From the NCBI RefSeq assembly GCF_003284965.1, contig NZ_QMEW01000018.1, positions 1 through 64,000 of the forward strand: DNA of 64,000 bases, read 5' to 3'. Shown piece by piece: positions 27,801-37,784 of the stretch. The notes below the pieces were generated by a model, which was not told the DNA's origin, searched no databases, and saw only the letters and a program-made list of their open reading frames with translations. This stretch comes from Mycolicibacterium sp. GF69. GTDB taxonomy: Bacteria; Actinomycetota; Actinomycetes; Mycobacteriales; Mycobacteriaceae. Every line of letters starts with the position of its first letter. The first letter of the stretch is position 1. The translations under genes and the position numbers were made by a program.

Positions 27801-27827
27801 GTGCGCTACCAGCTGCGCCATAGCCCC
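27755..27827 (-). tRNA. tRNA-Ala (anticodon GGC)
   Basis: On the minus strand it folds completely: acceptor GGGGCTA/TAGCTCC with discriminator A, D-arm GCGCAGCTGGTAGCGC, anticodon arm CACACTGGCAGTGTG with GGC at the anticodon, and T-arm GGGTTCGAATCCC. CCA is not encoded. It marks the border between the element and the chromosome. Confidence 0.95.
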
Positions 27828-27882
27828 TCAAGTTGTGCCCATCGAAGTTACACCACCCGCCGGAAGCGCTCAAAATCGCTGG

Positions 27883-29139
27883 TTACGGCACTTCCCCGCC
27901 GGCTTCGGGCCCGATTGCGCGGGCGGGCGTGTGCGCGGCCGGCCGGCCGTGGGTCTCCGGCGCGAACACCCATCCCAGCGCCCCGAGCAGCAGGATCGCT
28001 CCGCTGACCACGAACGCCCAGGCGAACGACGCCTGCTCAGCAATTTGTCCGACCACGAGCGAACCGATGATCGAGCCCAGGTCGGCCATCATCTGGAAGG
28101 TTGCGACCGCCGTCCCGCCGCGCGCCTTGTTGCCGACGATGTCGGCCACCGCGGCCTGCTGTGGGGAGACGAAGATGCCCGTCGCCGCACCCGTCACGTA
28201 CGCCGCGACCAGGAAGATCGGCAGCGACGTCGTGAAGCCGACCAGGATCGTCGACACCGCGGACACGGTCAGCCCGACGATCAGCAGTTTGCGCCGCCCG
28301 ATCCGGTCGGACAGGTAGCCGCTGGGAATGACCACGGAGACGTTGCCGATCGCGAAGGTCGCCAGTGCCAGTCCCGCCGCGCCCGCGCCGTAGCCGAGCC
28401 CCTCGACGACGAACAGCGGCACCAGCGCGATGCGCAGGCCGAACGCCGCCCACCCGGTGCTGAAGTTGGAGAACAACGCGGCGCGGTAGGCACGGTGGCG
28501 CAGCACCCGCCGCACGGATACTTCCGCCTCGACCGTTGCCTCCGGCGCCGCGAGTGTGCTGCCCCGCAGGCTGACGAACACCACGCCGGCGGCGACCAGC
28601 AGCGCGACTCCGTAGATCATGAAGGGCGCGGCCAGCCCGAATCCGGCGGTGAGGCTGCCCAGAACGGGCCCGCCGACCGACCCGACGAGGAACCCGGTCG
28701 AGAACATGCCCGCCACCCGGCCGCGCGCGTTCTCCGGCGAGATCCTGATCATCAGGCCCAGCGACGAGACGGTGAACATCGCCGACCCGAGGCCGCCGAG
28801 CGAGCGGAAAGCCAACAGCTGCCAGTACGTCTGCGCGAACGCGCACGCCGCCGTCGAGAGCGCGACGATGATCAGCCCGCTGATGTACACCCGGCGCTCC
28901 CCCAGGCGTTGCACCAGCAACCCCGCGGGCGGCGCGGCGATCAAGCGCATCAACGCGAACGCGGTGATGACGAACGTCGCGGCGCTGATGCTCACCCCGA
29001 AATGGCGGGCATACTGCGGCAGCACGGGCGCCACCACGCCGTAGCCCAGCGCGACCACCACGTTCGCACCGACGAGCAGCCAGACCTCCCGCGGCAACTT
29101 CGGCTTGGTCGCCGGCGAACAGTCGCTCTCGGAGGTCAC
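27883..29139 (-). CDS. MFS drug/metabolite exporter
   Basis: 418 residues, twelve predicted transmembrane helices with the MFS motif A-like loop [14 protein letters not shown] after helix 2 and [13 protein letters not shown] after helix 8, and the motif C-like PVLGSLTAG in helix 5, typical of drug:H+ antiporters. GTG start 29139 overlaps the pgm stop (GTGA), so the two genes form an operon. Substrate not predictable. Confidence 0.9.
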   Translation of the reverse strand: MTSESDCSPATKPKLPREVWLLVGANVVVALGYGVVAPVLPQYARHFGVSISAATFVITAFALMRLIAAPPAGLLVQRLGERRVYISGLIIVALSTAACAFAQTYWQLLAFRSLGGLGSAMFTVSSLGLMIRISPENARGRVAGMFSTGFLVGSVGGPVLGSLTAGFGLAAPFMIYGVALLVAAGVVFVSLRGSTLAAPEATVEAEVSVRRVLRHRAYRAALFSNFSTGWAAFGLRIALVPLFVVEGLGYGAGAAGLALATFAIGNVSVVIPSGYLSDRIGRRKLLIVGLTVSAVSTILVGFTTSLPIFLVAAYVTGAATGIFVSPQQAAVADIVGNKARGGTAVATFQMMADLGSIIGSLVVGQIAEQASFAWAFVVSGAILLLGALGWVFAPETHGRPAAHTPARAIGPEAGGEVP

Positions 29140-30770
29140 CCAATGACCTTATTGACCACCTCGCGCGCCGCTTCCTGCACCTCCGCGAGGTGTTCGGGTC
29201 CCTTGAACGACTCGGCGTAGATCTTGTACACATCCTCGGTGCCCGACGGCCGCGCCGCGAACCACGCGTTTTCCGTCGTCACCTTCAGCCCGCCCAGCGG
29301 CGCGCCGTTGCCCGGCGCCGTCGTCAGCTTCGCGGTGATCGGCTCACCGGCCAGTTCGGTCGCCGAGACCTGCTCGGCCGACAGCTTTGCCAGCCGCGCC
29401 TTCTGCTCACGGTCGGCGGGCGCGGTGATGCGATCATAGGTTGGCGCACCGTACTTCTCGGCCAGCTCGGCGTATCGCTGCGACGGTGTCTGCCCCGTCA
29501 CCGCCAATATCTCCGAGGCCAGCAGCGCCAGGATGATGCCGTCCTTGTCGGTGGTCCACACCGATCCGTCGTGCCGCAGGAACGACGCGCCCGCACTCTC
29601 TTCACCCCCGAAACCGATTGTCCCGCTCAGCAATCCGTCGACAAACCACTTGAACCCAACCGGCACCTCGACGAGTTTGCGGCTCAGCCCGGCGACCACC
29701 CGGTCGATGATCGACGAACTGACCACCGTTTTTCCGATCGCGGTCGCCGCCGGCCACGACGAGCGGTGCGAGCAGAGGTAGTCGATCGCGACCGCCAGGT
29801 AGTGGTTGGGGTTCAGCAGGCCGCCATCGGGTGTGACGATGCCGTGCCGGTCGGCGTCGGGGTCGTTGCCCGTCGCGATTTGATACGAATCGCGGTTGGC
29901 GACAAGCGATGCCATCGCATGCGGCGAGCTGCAGTCCATCCGGATCTTGCCGTCGGTGTCGAGCGTCATGAACGCCCAGGTCGGGTCCACGTAGGGGTGC
30001 ACCACCGTGAGGTCCAGGTTGTGCCGCTCGGCGATCGCACGCCAGTAGTCGACGCTGGCGCCGCCGAGGGGGTCGGCGCCGATACGGATGCCCTCCGCGC
30101 TGATCGCATGCATATCGACGACGTTGGACAGGTCGTCGACGTAGGTGTTGAGGAAGTCGTACCGCTCGACACGGTTCATCGCATGGGCCAACGAGATCTG
30201 CCGGACGTCCTCGAGGCGGCCCTTCAGCAGTTCGTTGGCGCGTTTGGCGATCGTCCCGGTAGCGCCGGTGTCGGCGGGCCCGCCGCTGGGCGGGTTGTAC
30301 TTGAACCCGCCGTCGCGGGGCGGGTTATGCGACGGCGTGACGACGATGCCGTCCGCGAGGCCGCTGCTACGGCCTCGGTTGTATGCCAGAATCGCGTGGC
30401 TCACCGCTGGCGTCGGCGTGTACCGGTCCGCTGAATCGATCATCGCCACAACGTCGTTGGCGGCCAGCACCTCCAGCGCCGACTCCCACGCCGGCTCCGA
30501 GAGCGCATGCGTGTCACGACCGATGAACAGCGGACCGGTGGTGCCCTGCGCCGCGCGGTACTCGACGATCGCCTGGGTGGTGGCCAGAATGTGGGCCTCG
30601 TTGAACGCCCTGTCGAGGCTGGACCCGCGGTGTCCGGAGGTGCCGAACACCACCTGCTGATCGACGTTGTCGGGATCGGGTTCTCGGGTGTAGTACGCCG
30701 TCACCACCTCGGCGACGTCGATGAGGTCCTCGGGCTGCGCCGGCTGACCGGCTCGGGGGTTGGCCGCCAT
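29136..30770 (-). CDS. pgm: Phosphoglucomutase (alpha-D-glucose-phosphate specific)
   Basis: Interconverts glucose-1-phosphate and glucose-6-phosphate. 544 residues from ATG 30770, matching the 546 of the E. coli enzyme. Phosphoserine loop motif is here [10 protein letters not shown] near residue 45; [15 protein letters not shown]; the metal-binding loop [10 protein letters not shown]; the sugar loop [12 protein letters not shown]; and C-terminal phosphate-binding [13 protein letters not shown]. The longer in-frame N-terminus upstream is not conserved in character. First gene of the pgm-MFS operon and divergent from crcB. The order pgm-crcB-crcB also occurs in M. tuberculosis. Confidence 0.95.
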   Translation of the reverse strand: MAANPRAGQPAQPEDLIDVAEVVTAYYTREPDPDNVDQQVVFGTSGHRGSSLDRAFNEAHILATTQAIVEYRAAQGTTGPLFIGRDTHALSEPAWESALEVLAANDVVAMIDSADRYTPTPAVSHAILAYNRGRSSGLADGIVVTPSHNPPRDGGFKYNPPSGGPADTGATGTIAKRANELLKGRLEDVRQISLAHAMNRVERYDFLNTYVDDLSNVVDMHAISAEGIRIGADPLGGASVDYWRAIAERHNLDLTVVHPYVDPTWAFMTLDTDGKIRMDCSSPHAMASLVANRDSYQIATGNDPDADRHGIVTPDGGLLNPNHYLAVAIDYLCSHRSSWPAATAIGKTVVSSSIIDRVVAGLSRKLVEVPVGFKWFVDGLLSGTIGFGGEESAGASFLRHDGSVWTTDKDGIILALLASEILAVTGQTPSQRYAELAEKYGAPTYDRITAPADREQKARLAKLSAEQVSATELAGEPITAKLTTAPGNGAPLGGLKVTTENAWFAARPSGTEDVYKIYAESFKGPEHLAEVQEAAREVVNKVIG

Positions 30771-30829
30771 GCCCCGATTCTGCTCCTTGCCCTGACGCGA
30801 CGCGTAGCGGTGCAGCCATACTTTGCGTT

Positions 30830-31201
30830 GTGTTCGGTTACGACGGCCGCGAACTGCTCGCAGTGTTCGTCGGCGGTGCGCTGGGCACCCTGGCTCGCGC
30901 GGCCCTCGAGACGCTCGTCGCCCCCGAACCTGGCCACTGGCCGTGGCCCACATTCGCGGTCAACGTCGTCGGCGCGTTCGTGTTGGGATACGTGGCGACC
31001 CGCCTGCCGGAGACCAGCTACCGCAGGCCGCTGCTGGGCACCGGGTTCTGCGGTGGGCTGACCACCTTCTCCACCATGCAGGTCGAGATGCTCAGGATGA
31101 TCGAGCGCGAGCATTTCGGGCTGGCCGCCGGGTATGCGACGGCCAGTGTCGGCCTGGGCCTGACCGCGGCCTGGCTCGCGTCGAGGTGGGCGCGGCGATG
31201 A
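30830..31201 (+). CDS. crcB: Fluoride channel CrcB/Fluc, first copy
   Basis: 123 residues with four predicted transmembrane helices. The Fluc signature [16 protein letters not shown] and the GALGTLARA and NVVGAFVLG motifs are present. Exports fluoride as a dual-topology or heterodimeric channel. GTG 30830 is used; the stop overlaps the second crcB by ATGA. Two adjacent crcB genes usually encode antiparallel halves of one heterodimer. No fluoride riboswitch was recognised in the 59-nt gap upstream. Confidence 0.92.
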   Translation: MFGYDGRELLAVFVGGALGTLARAALETLVAPEPGHWPWPTFAVNVVGAFVLGYVATRLPETSYRRPLLGTGFCGGLTTFSTMQVEMLRMIEREHFGLAAGYATASVGLGLTAAWLASRWARR

Positions 31202-31563
31202 CGGTCGCGGTGTGGCTGGGTGTGGCGGTCCTCGGCGGCCTCGGGGCGGTGTTGCGCTTCCTGGTCGACCGCGCCGTGTCGCACCGCCTCACCGGCGCTT
31301 TTCCGTCCGGGATTTTCGTGGTCAACATCTCCGGCGCGCTGCTCCTCGGCTTGCTCGCCGGCCTGCAACCGGAGCCCACGACGGCGTTGTTGATCGGCGT
31401 CGGTTTCCTGGGCGCCTACACCACGTTCTCGACCTGGATGCTGCAGACGCTCGAACTGGGTGTGGAGCGGCGCCCGGGCTTCGCGATCGCGAACATCGTC
31501 GTCAGCATCGCGCTCGGGGTGGCGGCCGCTGCCGTGGGATGGTGGATCGGCGCGCAGTTGTGA
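31198..31563 (+). CDS. crcB: Fluoride channel CrcB/Fluc, second copy
   Basis: 121 residues, four predicted helices, [27 protein letters not shown] and the signature [18 protein letters not shown] 31198 overlaps the stop of the first copy. Pairs with the preceding gene as the other subunit. Its stop codon lies inside the first unit of a 15-nt tandem repeat. Confidence 0.92.
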   Translation: MTVAVWLGVAVLGGLGAVLRFLVDRAVSHRLTGAFPSGIFVVNISGALLLGLLAGLQPEPTTALLIGVGFLGAYTTFSTWMLQTLELGVERRPGFAIANIVVSIALGVAAAAVGWWIGAQL

Positions 31564-31601
31564 GACTCGCGGTTGTGAGATTCGCGGTTGTGAGATTCGT
31601 C
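31557..31601 (+). repeat. 15-nt tandem repeat, three units
   Basis: GTTGTGAGACTCGCG, GTTGTGAGATTCGCG and a third unit GTTGTGAGATTCG, starting inside the last codons of the second crcB and running towards the mbtL promoter. It supplies successive TGA stops in one frame. Confidence 0.85.
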
Positions 31602-31637
31602 GCGCCGTCGCCGCCGATCGCGTGCCCCACGAGTGTG

Positions 31638-31654
31638 GGGTAAGCCTAGCCTTA
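31638..31654 (+). promoter_or_regulatory. IdeR iron box upstream of mbtL
   Basis: GGGTAAGCCTAGCCTTA matches 15 of 17 positions of AGGTWAGSCTWACCTWA, the core of the mycobacterial IdeR box. It lies 30-46 nt before mbtL. Iron-loaded IdeR should repress mbtL-mbtM-mbtN here. Confidence 0.8.
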
Positions 31655-31683
31655 CCTGATTCGACGTAGTACCGTCGCTGGCC

Positions 31684-31953
31684 GTGAACCCGTCTAATCC
31701 AGAAGCCGTCAGCGTCGCTCTCGCCGAGATCCTGCGCGACGACATGAACGTCGATGTCCGGCGCATCACCCGCGATTCCCGACTGATCGACGACGTGGGC
31801 CTCGACTCTGTCGCGTTCGCCGTCGGGATGGTGGCCATCGAAGATCGGCTGGGCGTGGCGCTGAGCGAAGAGGATCTGCTCAGCTGCGACACCGTCGGCG
31901 ACCTGGAAGCGGCCATTCTGGCCAAATCGGCTGCTACATCGACCAACTCGTGA
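31684..31953 (+). CDS. mbtL: Acyl carrier protein for mycobactin lipid tail
   Basis: 89 residues, GTG start. The 4'-phosphopantetheine attachment motif is VGLDSVAFAVGM, with helices before and after typical of ACPs. In the mycobactin mbt-2 locus MbtL carries the fatty acyl chain activated by MbtM and desaturated by MbtN before transfer by MbtK. Its stop overlaps the mbtM GTG (GTGA). The iron box immediately upstream fits this role. Confidence 0.93.
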   Translation: MNPSNPEAVSVALAEILRDDMNVDVRRITRDSRLIDDVGLDSVAFAVGMVAIEDRLGVALSEEDLLSCDTVGDLEAAILAKSAATSTNS

Positions 31954-33530
31954 CCGAACTGGCCGCGGCCCTTTCGTCCGCGATGTCGGGGGCGTCCACC
32001 CGGTTGTGGGTCCTCGACCGCGAGTCGGGCCAGTGGGAGCCTCATCCGTGGCCCGAAGTGCACGCACGTGCCGAGAACGTGGCCGAGCGGATTGCCGACG
32101 ACGGTGCCACGCGGGTCGGACTGATCGGTGATCCGACCGTCGAGTTCATCGCTGCCATCCCCGGCGCGTTCTTCGCCGGTGCCGGGTTGTCGATCCTGCC
32201 CGGACCGATCCGCCGGGCCGATCCCGACCAGTGGGCGCACCACACGCTGGACAGGTTCCGCGCCATCGGCGTCACGACGGTCTTGGGCCACGGCGCAGAG
32301 TTGGAATTGTTGCGTAAGCACGCCGGACCGACCGCCGTTCACGATCTGGAAGCGGTCGGCCACCCGCGCCGCTCGACGCCCTTCCGCGGACCCGTCAGCG
32401 CCGACGTCGCGATCCTGCAGGGCACAGCGGGGTCGACGGGGACGCCCCGCACCGCGCAGATCTCACCCGCCGCATCGTTGGCGAACCTACGCGGCCTGAT
32501 CGCCAGGGTGAACGTCAACGACCGGTCCCGGCTGCACAGTTGGCTGCCGATCTATCACGACATGGGCCTGGCGTTCCTGTTGACCGGCGCGCTGGGCCAG
32601 GCGGATCTGTGGCAGGCGCCCACGTCGGCGTTCGCGGCGTCTCCATTCAATTGGCTGCAGTGGCTGATGGAAAGCAAGGCCACGATGACCGCCGCGCCGA
32701 ACATGGCCTTCAACATCATCGGCAAGTATGCGAGTCACCTGAAGGACCTGGATCTGAGCCACCTCGGCTTCACGCTCAACGGCGGCGAACCCGTCGACTG
32801 CGTCGGATACCAGCGCTTCGCCGACGGGATGGCCCGGTTCGGGTTCAACCCCAATTCTCTGGCCCCGTCCTACGGCCTTGCCGAATCCACCTGCGCGGTC
32901 AGCGTTCCCGCACCATTCACCGGACTTCGCTTCGACGACGTGCATGTGGTCAGCGACGGCGCCGAGACCAGCCGCCGATTCGCCGTCCTCGGTCACGCGA
33001 TCCCCGGCATGGAGATCCGGATCAACACCGACGCGGCGCGTGCGACCGAGGTGACCGGCCGCGAGGTCGGCGAGGTCGAGGTCCGCGGCACGTCGCTGAT
33101 GACGGGCTACGTCGGCCAAGCCCCCATCGACCCGCGTGCGTGGCTGCCCACCGGTGATCTCGGCTACCTCACCGACGACGGGCTGGTCGTCTGCGGCCGC
33201 GCCAAGGAACTCATCACGGTCGCCGGGCGCAATGTCTTCCCGGCCGAGATCGAGCGCATCGCCGGTGAGATCGACGGCGTGCGAGACGGTTGCGTCGTCG
33301 CCGTCGGGACCGGCGAGGCCTCGGTACGGCCCGGCCTCGTGATCGCCGCCGAGTTCAAAGGCGACGACGAACCCGCCGCGCGCAGCGAGATCGTGGCCCG
33401 CGTCGCATCGCATTGCGGTGTCGTACCCGCCGACGTCGTTCTCCTCAAACCCGGTGCGCTGCCCCGTACCTCGTCGGGCAAGCTGCGCCGGCTCGAAGTC
33501 AAACGCACCCTGGAGGGAGCAAGCCGATGA
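31950..33530 (+). CDS. mbtM: Fatty acyl-AMP ligase for mycobactin
   Basis: 526 residues, adenylate-forming FAAL. P-loop [16 protein letters not shown], the A5-like [14 protein letters not shown], the ATP-binding [18 protein letters not shown], and the C-terminal catalytic Lys in [13 protein letters not shown]. It activates long-chain fatty acids as acyl-AMP and loads MbtL. GTG start coupled to mbtL; the stop overlaps mbtN as ATGA. Equivalent of M. tuberculosis Rv1345 (also called fadD33). Confidence 0.93.
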   Translation: MTELAAALSSAMSGASTRLWVLDRESGQWEPHPWPEVHARAENVAERIADDGATRVGLIGDPTVEFIAAIPGAFFAGAGLSILPGPIRRADPDQWAHHTLDRFRAIGVTTVLGHGAELELLRKHAGPTAVHDLEAVGHPRRSTPFRGPVSADVAILQGTAGSTGTPRTAQISPAASLANLRGLIARVNVNDRSRLHSWLPIYHDMGLAFLLTGALGQADLWQAPTSAFAASPFNWLQWLMESKATMTAAPNMAFNIIGKYASHLKDLDLSHLGFTLNGGEPVDCVGYQRFADGMARFGFNPNSLAPSYGLAESTCAVSVPAPFTGLRFDDVHVVSDGAETSRRFAVLGHAIPGMEIRINTDAARATEVTGREVGEVEVRGTSLMTGYVGQAPIDPRAWLPTGDLGYLTDDGLVVCGRAKELITVAGRNVFPAEIERIAGEIDGVRDGCVVAVGTGEASVRPGLVIAAEFKGDDEPAARSEIVARVASHCGVVPADVVLLKPGALPRTSSGKLRRLEVKRTLEGASR

Positions 33531-34702
33531 CAGCCGCCGCCGAAGCGCCGAACGCAGCGACGATCGAGGATTACCGCGAACTGCTCGAACGGGTCTTCGA
33601 CGACCGCGTCACCGCATGGACGGCGGAAGCCGAAGAGACCGAACGCTTTCCGCGTAAGCTGATCGAGTATCTCGGGGAGACCGGCGTATTCGCGGCCAAG
33701 TGGCCGCCGGGCGGGCAACATCCCGATGTCGCGAAGGTCATCGAGCTGGCGCGCCGGCTGGGCCGATTGGGCTCGGCCGGCATCGGTGTCGGAGTGGGCC
33801 TGCATGACTCGGCGATCGCGATACTGCGACGCTTCGGCAAGTCGGACTACCTCAAAGACATCGCCGAGCAGGCCATCCGCGGCGAGACGGTGCTGTGCAT
33901 CGGCGCTTCCGAGCAGTCCGGCGGGTCCGACCTGCAGATCGTCGGCACCGAAGCGCGATCCGTGCGGGACGGGTTCGAGGTCAAAGGCATCAAGAAGTTC
34001 GTCTCGCTGTCCCCCATCGCCGATCACGTCATGTGCGTGGCACGCAGCGTCGATCACGACCCCAACAGCAAGCACGGCAGCGTCGTCGTGATCGCGGTTC
34101 CGTTGGCGCAGTGCGAGGTCCAGACGCCGTACCGCAAGGTCGGCGCGGGCCCGCTCGACACCGCCGCCGTGCACATCGACACGTGGGTACCCGCCGACGC
34201 CCTGGTGGCCCGTGCTGGTATCGGTCTGGCCGCCATCTCCTGGGGCCTGGCGCAGGAGCGTATGTCGGTGGCGGGCCTGGTGTCGACGTCGGCGCAGCGG
34301 GTCATCGGAATCACGTTGGCGCGCATGATGGCTCGTCGCCAGTTCGGCCACACACTGTACGAACACCAGGCCCTGCGGATGCGCATGGCCGACCTTCAGG
34401 CGCGCGTCGACATGCTGCGTCTCGCCCTCGACGGCGTCGCTGCAACCGGCAAGCTCGACCTACGGACCGCTGCGGCGATGAAGGTCAACGCTGCCCGCCT
34501 CGGCGAAGAGGTGATGAACGAGTGCATGCACATCTTCGGCGGCTCCGGGTATCTCGTCGACGAGACTCCGCTGGGCAGATGGTGGCGGGACATGAAGCTC
34601 GCCCGCGTCGGCGGCGGCACCGACGAGGTGCTGTGGGAGTTGGTGGCCGCCGGGATGAAACCCGACCACGACGGCTACGCCGAGTTCAACCAGCTGCCCT
34701 GA
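33527..34702 (+). CDS. mbtN: Acyl-ACP dehydrogenase for mycobactin
   Basis: 391 residues; ATG 33527 overlaps the mbtM stop, and the longer upstream frame is an artefact. Acyl-CoA dehydrogenase fold: [15 protein letters not shown] (FAD-binding, substrate), [38 protein letters not shown], and [20 protein letters not shown]. Introduces the cis-like double bond in the mycobactin acyl chain on MbtL, as proposed for Rv1346 (fadE14). Last gene of the iron-regulated operon; convergent with mbtK 94 nt away. Confidence 0.93.
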   Translation: MTAAAEAPNAATIEDYRELLERVFDDRVTAWTAEAEETERFPRKLIEYLGETGVFAAKWPPGGQHPDVAKVIELARRLGRLGSAGIGVGVGLHDSAIAILRRFGKSDYLKDIAEQAIRGETVLCIGASEQSGGSDLQIVGTEARSVRDGFEVKGIKKFVSLSPIADHVMCVARSVDHDPNSKHGSVVVIAVPLAQCEVQTPYRKVGAGPLDTAAVHIDTWVPADALVARAGIGLAAISWGLAQERMSVAGLVSTSAQRVIGITLARMMARRQFGHTLYEHQALRMRMADLQARVDMLRLALDGVAATGKLDLRTAAAMKVNAARLGEEVMNECMHIFGGSGYLVDETPLGRWWRDMKLARVGGGTDEVLWELVAAGMKPDHDGYAEFNQLP

Positions 34703-34796
34703 CTGCGGCTTTTCACCCGGCCGGTCAGCCGCGATAGTACGGTCTCATACGGCCTGCCCGGCGCGTCGCGGATGAAACCGCGCGGCCGGCGGAATC

Positions 34797-35417
34797 TCAC
34801 GGACGCGGCAGCGCGTACAGCGCCATGCGCCGGTTCGACATGTCGTGCTCGCCGAGGAACTCACATCCGGCGTACTCGCACACGCCACGTGCGCCCTTGT
34901 TGCGGTGGTCCGGGTCGAACATGATGCGCCGGCACTGCGGATCGAGCTCGAAGATGTTGGCGGTCAACCGCGGCAACAGGATTGGCGCGATACCGCGGTT
35001 GACGAACCGCATCTCCGCGATCGCCGCATGCAGTCCGATGTCGTGTGGGTCGCCGTCATAGCGCGGCGCGATCGAATCCTTGGCGGCCCGGTACAGCTCG
35101 ATGTAGACGAACGGTTGGCCTCGGAACATGCCGATGAACGGCCGGGAGTACTGCCCTTCCAGTTGCGCCGTCAGGTACCGGTGCCAGCGCTCGGGCGGCC
35201 AGTCGTACTCCCACGCCTCGACCAGATGCGGACGGTTCATCCACTCCGACACCATCTCTGCATCCGCGTCGGGGGCGGCGAGTCGGACGAAGTACGGATC
35301 GGCGAGGACCGGTGTCGGCGGCGCCGCGACCTCACGGGCCGCAGCCGATATGTCCGTCAGTTCCCGCGGGAGTACGGGCGCCGGTGCACCTTCGATCTCG
35401 ATGTCAATGTCGGTCAT
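34797..35417 (-). CDS. mbtK: Lysine N6-acyltransferase of mycobactin synthesis
   Basis: 206 residues, GNAT fold of the IucB/MbtK type. Conserved features: [45 protein letters not shown], and the acyl-binding [19 protein letters not shown] followed by [15 protein letters not shown]. Transfers the lipid chain from MbtL to the epsilon-amino group of a mycobactin lysine. It has its own iron box 26-42 nt upstream; its ATG overlaps the stop of the proteasome-like gene (ATGA). Confidence 0.93.
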   Translation of the reverse strand: MTDIDIEIEGAPAPVLPRELTDISAAAREVAAPPTPVLADPYFVRLAAPDADAEMVSEWMNRPHLVEAWEYDWPPERWHRYLTAQLEGQYSRPFIGMFRGQPFVYIELYRAAKDSIAPRYDGDPHDIGLHAAIAEMRFVNRGIAPILLPRLTANIFELDPQCRRIMFDPDHRNKGARGVCEYAGCEFLGEHDMSNRRMALYALPRP

Positions 35418-36178
35418 CGCCCGCCGAGCCTACCGGACTGAGTAAGGCAAGACTTACCTTCCTCCACGTCTCCGGCGGCGTCTAAGCCGAACAAGTCGTC
35501 GAGCGCCTTCTGTTCGAGGTCGGTCCACCGCTTCACGCTTTGGCGGACCTCGGCGACCCCGTCCTCGTCGAGGTGTTGAGCGGCCTCGGGCGTGATGCGG
35601 CAGATGTCCATGGGCCCGCCGACGCTCGGCGACGTCGCGTCCAGCGCGTCGAGCACCCGCAGTGCGGCCACCACCCCGTAGTCGACGCTGCGTTGGTCCA
35701 TCCGGAAGTGCGCCAGTAACGCCTGCGCCTGCTGGGCCATCGGCGAACCGCTGCCCACGGCGTGGAATCCGATCTCTTCGTAGTGGCCGATCAGCCCGTG
35801 CGGATCGATGTCGACGATGAACGGTTTGTCGTGGGCGTATCCCGCCGCGAGGACATAGGTCGCGGGGGTGGCGCCGGGCTTGCCCTCCGGCACGTCGGTG
35901 ATGAAGTTCTTGTAGTGGTGCTCGAGCACCGGCAGCACGCGTCCCTGCAGGGCGTTGCCGATGTCGGGCGCCTCCACGATCGCGTCCGGTTCGTTGTCGA
36001 AGATCTGCTCGAGGTCGTAGAGCACGGCGCGCGATCCGCTGCCGCCCCAGGCGGCCCGACTTCCGAGCGAGTGCAGTTTCTGGGCCGGGTAGCTCAGCCC
36101 CCGCAAGGGATCGGTGATCTGCGAATCCGAGGCCATCACCAGCCCGTCGGCGCAACGCAGTGCGAGAACGACGGTCAT
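35414..36178 (-). CDS. Proteasome beta-subunit-like Ntn hydrolase
   Basis: 254 residues from ATG 36178. The N-terminus [20 protein letters not shown] is the proteasome/HslV-type first strand pair, with Thr2 available as N-terminal nucleophile after Met removal; [37 protein letters not shown] and [20 protein letters not shown] follow the beta-subunit fold. It is not the PrcB/PrcA pair, which sits with pup. It may be an Anbu-like self-assembling protease; substrates unknown. The C-terminal Cys/Arg tail runs through the mbtK iron box. Confidence 0.8.
   Translation of the reverse strand: MTVVLALRCADGLVMASDSQITDPLRGLSYPAQKLHSLGSRAAWGGSGSRAVLYDLEQIFDNEPDAIVEAPDIGNALQGRVLPVLEHHYKNFITDVPEGKPGATPATYVLAAGYAHDKPFIVDIDPHGLIGHYEEIGFHAVGSGSPMAQQAQALLAHFRMDQRSVDYGVVAALRVLDALDATSPSVGGPMDICRITPEAAQHLDEDGVAEVRQSVKRWTDLEQKALDDLFGLDAAGDVEEGKSCLTQSGRLGGR
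35443..35459 (-). promoter_or_regulatory. IdeR iron box upstream of mbtK, inside a coding end
   Basis: On the minus strand AGGTAAGTCTTGCCTTA matches 15 of 17 of the IdeR box core. It lies within the last 16 codons of the proteasome-like gene, so the mbtK promoter overlaps that coding region. Confidence 0.8.
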
Positions 36179-36228
36179 CGCGTCAGTTTCGAGGGCATAC
36201 GGGTTTCGAAAAGCATGGGCCGATCGTC

Positions 36229-36597
36229 TCACGCCGCCCGGGTCAACAGGTCGCGTAGGACGGCGGCGTTACTTCGATCCAGATCGCGAGTGGCGGTCAC
36301 CAACACCACCGGCCCCTCGCGCAGCAGGCCGCGCAATTCGTCCAGTGCCTCTGCGGCCGTGTCGTTTTCCAGTTCGGCGGTGTAGCGGGCGACGAACTCG
36401 TCGAACCGTTCCGGCCGGTGCGAATACCAGCGCCGCAGCTCGGTCGACGGCGCAACCGCAGGCAGCCATCGACCGACCCTCGGATCGTCCTTGCGGAACC
36501 CCCGCGGCCACAGCCGGTCCACCAGGACCCGGGTCCCGTCCTCGTCGCTCGGCGGGTCATAGACGCGTGCGACCTCGACGCTTGGGCGCTCAGCCAT
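36229..36597 (-). CDS. DUF488 family protein
   Basis: 122 residues from ATG 36597. Family signature near the N-terminus: RVYDPPSDEDGTRVLVDRLW followed by PRG; then LRRWYSHRPERFDEFVARY and PVVLVTATRDLDRSNAAVL, which completes the small alpha/beta fold. DUF488 proteins are widespread and uncharacterised; a nucleic-acid or uroporphyrin-type role has not been shown to my knowledge. Longer upstream frame is out of character. Confidence 0.85.
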   Translation of the reverse strand: MAERPSVEVARVYDPPSDEDGTRVLVDRLWPRGFRKDDPRVGRWLPAVAPSTELRRWYSHRPERFDEFVARYTAELENDTAAEALDELRGLLREGPVVLVTATRDLDRSNAAVLRDLLTRAA

Positions 36598-36616
36598 GCG
36601 GTGAGATGGTAGGGCT

Positions 36617-36811
36617 ATGCGGGTGGACCGAGTAGCGGATTTGCAGCGCTGGCAGGATTCCGGCGCCGTCTGGCAGGTGCGTTCCCGGCGGGACGACAGC
36701 GTGACCGTGGCGCTGCTGCGCTGTGACGGCGGCGAAGAGGTCGACGTGTTCACTTCCGACGACCCCCGTCTGCTCGCGTTCATCGGTGAGCGCCACAGCA
36801 GCGATGACTGA
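36617..36811 (+). CDS. Small conserved-type hypothetical protein
   Basis: 64 residues, ATG 36617, divergent from the DUF488 gene by 19 nt. Compact beta-rich sequence (WQVRSRRDDSVTVALLRCDG, GEEVDVFTSDDPRLLAFIGE). No signal peptide or membrane helix. Short proteins of this kind are seen in mycobacterial genomes, but I do not recognise a function. The very short intergenic gap implies overlapping or leaderless promoters. Confidence 0.6.
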   Translation: MRVDRVADLQRWQDSGAVWQVRSRRDDSVTVALLRCDGGEEVDVFTSDDPRLLAFIGERHSSDD

Positions 36812-36814
36812 AGA

Positions 36815-37354
36815 TCAGCGCCGACGGTAGGCCGCGCGGACCAGTTCGGCGAAGGCGGCGGCCGCGGCGTCCACGCCGGCGAGGTCCTCGGTGGCGACGA
36901 GGTCCAGCAGCAGGCCGCGCGCCACGGCCAGACCGAGACGCATCATCGCGGGGTCGCCGTTTTGATCCTGGGCCAGCCAAGCGTCGACCGCGCCCGGAAG
37001 CATGCGGGCGAACGGCTGCTCGCCCTGCACGCCGCGCGCGTAACACTCGAAGAACAGCCGCTCGAATGGCCGCAGGTCTGGCCGCCGCAAGTTCGCCCAC
37101 ATCGCCGCGACGGCCTCGGCGGGATCCTCGGGCAACTCCCGGGACAACGCCATCTGGCGTCGCTCGACTTCACCGACGATCGCCAGCAGCAGTTCGTCGC
37201 GCGAGCCGAAATGGTGCAGCAGCATCCGATGGCTCGTGCCGACCGCCGTGGCAAGGTCGCGAAGCGACCGGTCGCCGATGCCGTTGGCTCCGACCTCCGC
37301 GACGAGTGCGTCCAGCAGCGCCCGGCGCCGTCCGAGATCAGGGGGTCGGGCCAT
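36815..37354 (-). CDS. TetR family regulator
   Basis: 179 residues with TetR HTH: LLDALVAEVGANGIGDRSLR, DLATAVGTSHRMLLHHFGSR. Recognition helix variant HRMLLHHFGS. C-terminal helices without known ligand signature. Its start overlaps the stop of the SRPBCC gene by 17 nt on the same strand, so both form one operon. A perfect 18-nt palindrome at the operon start is the likely autoregulatory operator. Confidence 0.88.
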   Translation of the reverse strand: MARPPDLGRRRALLDALVAEVGANGIGDRSLRDLATAVGTSHRMLLHHFGSRDELLLAIVGEVERRQMALSRELPEDPAEAVAAMWANLRRPDLRPFERLFFECYARGVQGEQPFARMLPGAVDAWLAQDQNGDPAMMRLGLAVARGLLLDLVATEDLAGVDAAAAAFAELVRAAYRRR

Positions 37355-37784
37355 CGAGTCGATGCAGCTGCTCGCAGCGCGCCTTCAGCCCCTGGCCCTC
37401 GAGTTCGAGGTAGCGCCTGGTCATCGAGCGCATCGCCAGACCGACCATTGCCCCGACGGGACCGCGTTGTTCGAGCCGCTGATGGATCCGCGTGGTACGT
37501 CCGGGGTGGGCGATGACTTGGTGGTATGCCACTGTGAGTCCGCCGGGCGAGCGCTGCTCCCAAGTCCATGACGTTCCCGGCGACACCTCGGTGACCGCCC
37601 AGACGAGCTTCGGCAACCGCGGTTGTTTGATCTCGAACCTGTTGCCCGCGAACAGCTCTGGGCCATCGAGCGCCACGAGCCGCGTCACCGAGGCCGTCCA
37701 CTCCGGCCAGCGCTGCACATCGCTGAACACGTCCCAGACGACGCCGGCCGGCGCGTCGATCTCGACATCGCTCTCGGTAAGCAT
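37338..37784 (-). CDS. SRPBCC (polyketide cyclase/START-like) protein
   Basis: 148 residues. Characteristic start ESDVEIDAPAGVVWDVFSDV then QRWPEWTASV, and WTWEQRSPGGLTVAYHQV in the ligand cavity strands. The fold binds hydrophobic ligands; here it may bind or buffer the inducer of the co-transcribed TetR. The ATG at 37784 lies inside the operator palindrome, implying a very short or absent leader. Confidence 0.85.
   Translation of the reverse strand: MLTESDVEIDAPAGVVWDVFSDVQRWPEWTASVTRLVALDGPELFAGNRFEIKQPRLPKLVWAVTEVSPGTSWTWEQRSPGGLTVAYHQVIAHPGRTTRIHQRLEQRGPVGAMVGLAMRSMTRRYLELEGQGLKARCEQLHRLDGPTP

Noticed and set aside
27754..29220. Long plus-strand frame opposite the MFS gene
   Set aside because: Antisense to a clear twelve-helix transporter and begins inside the tRNA; Arg/Gln/Asp composition typical of GC-rich shadows.
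30771..30829. Fluoride riboswitch before crcB
   Set aside because: The 59-nt gap is too short and no pseudoknot-forming sequence is visible.
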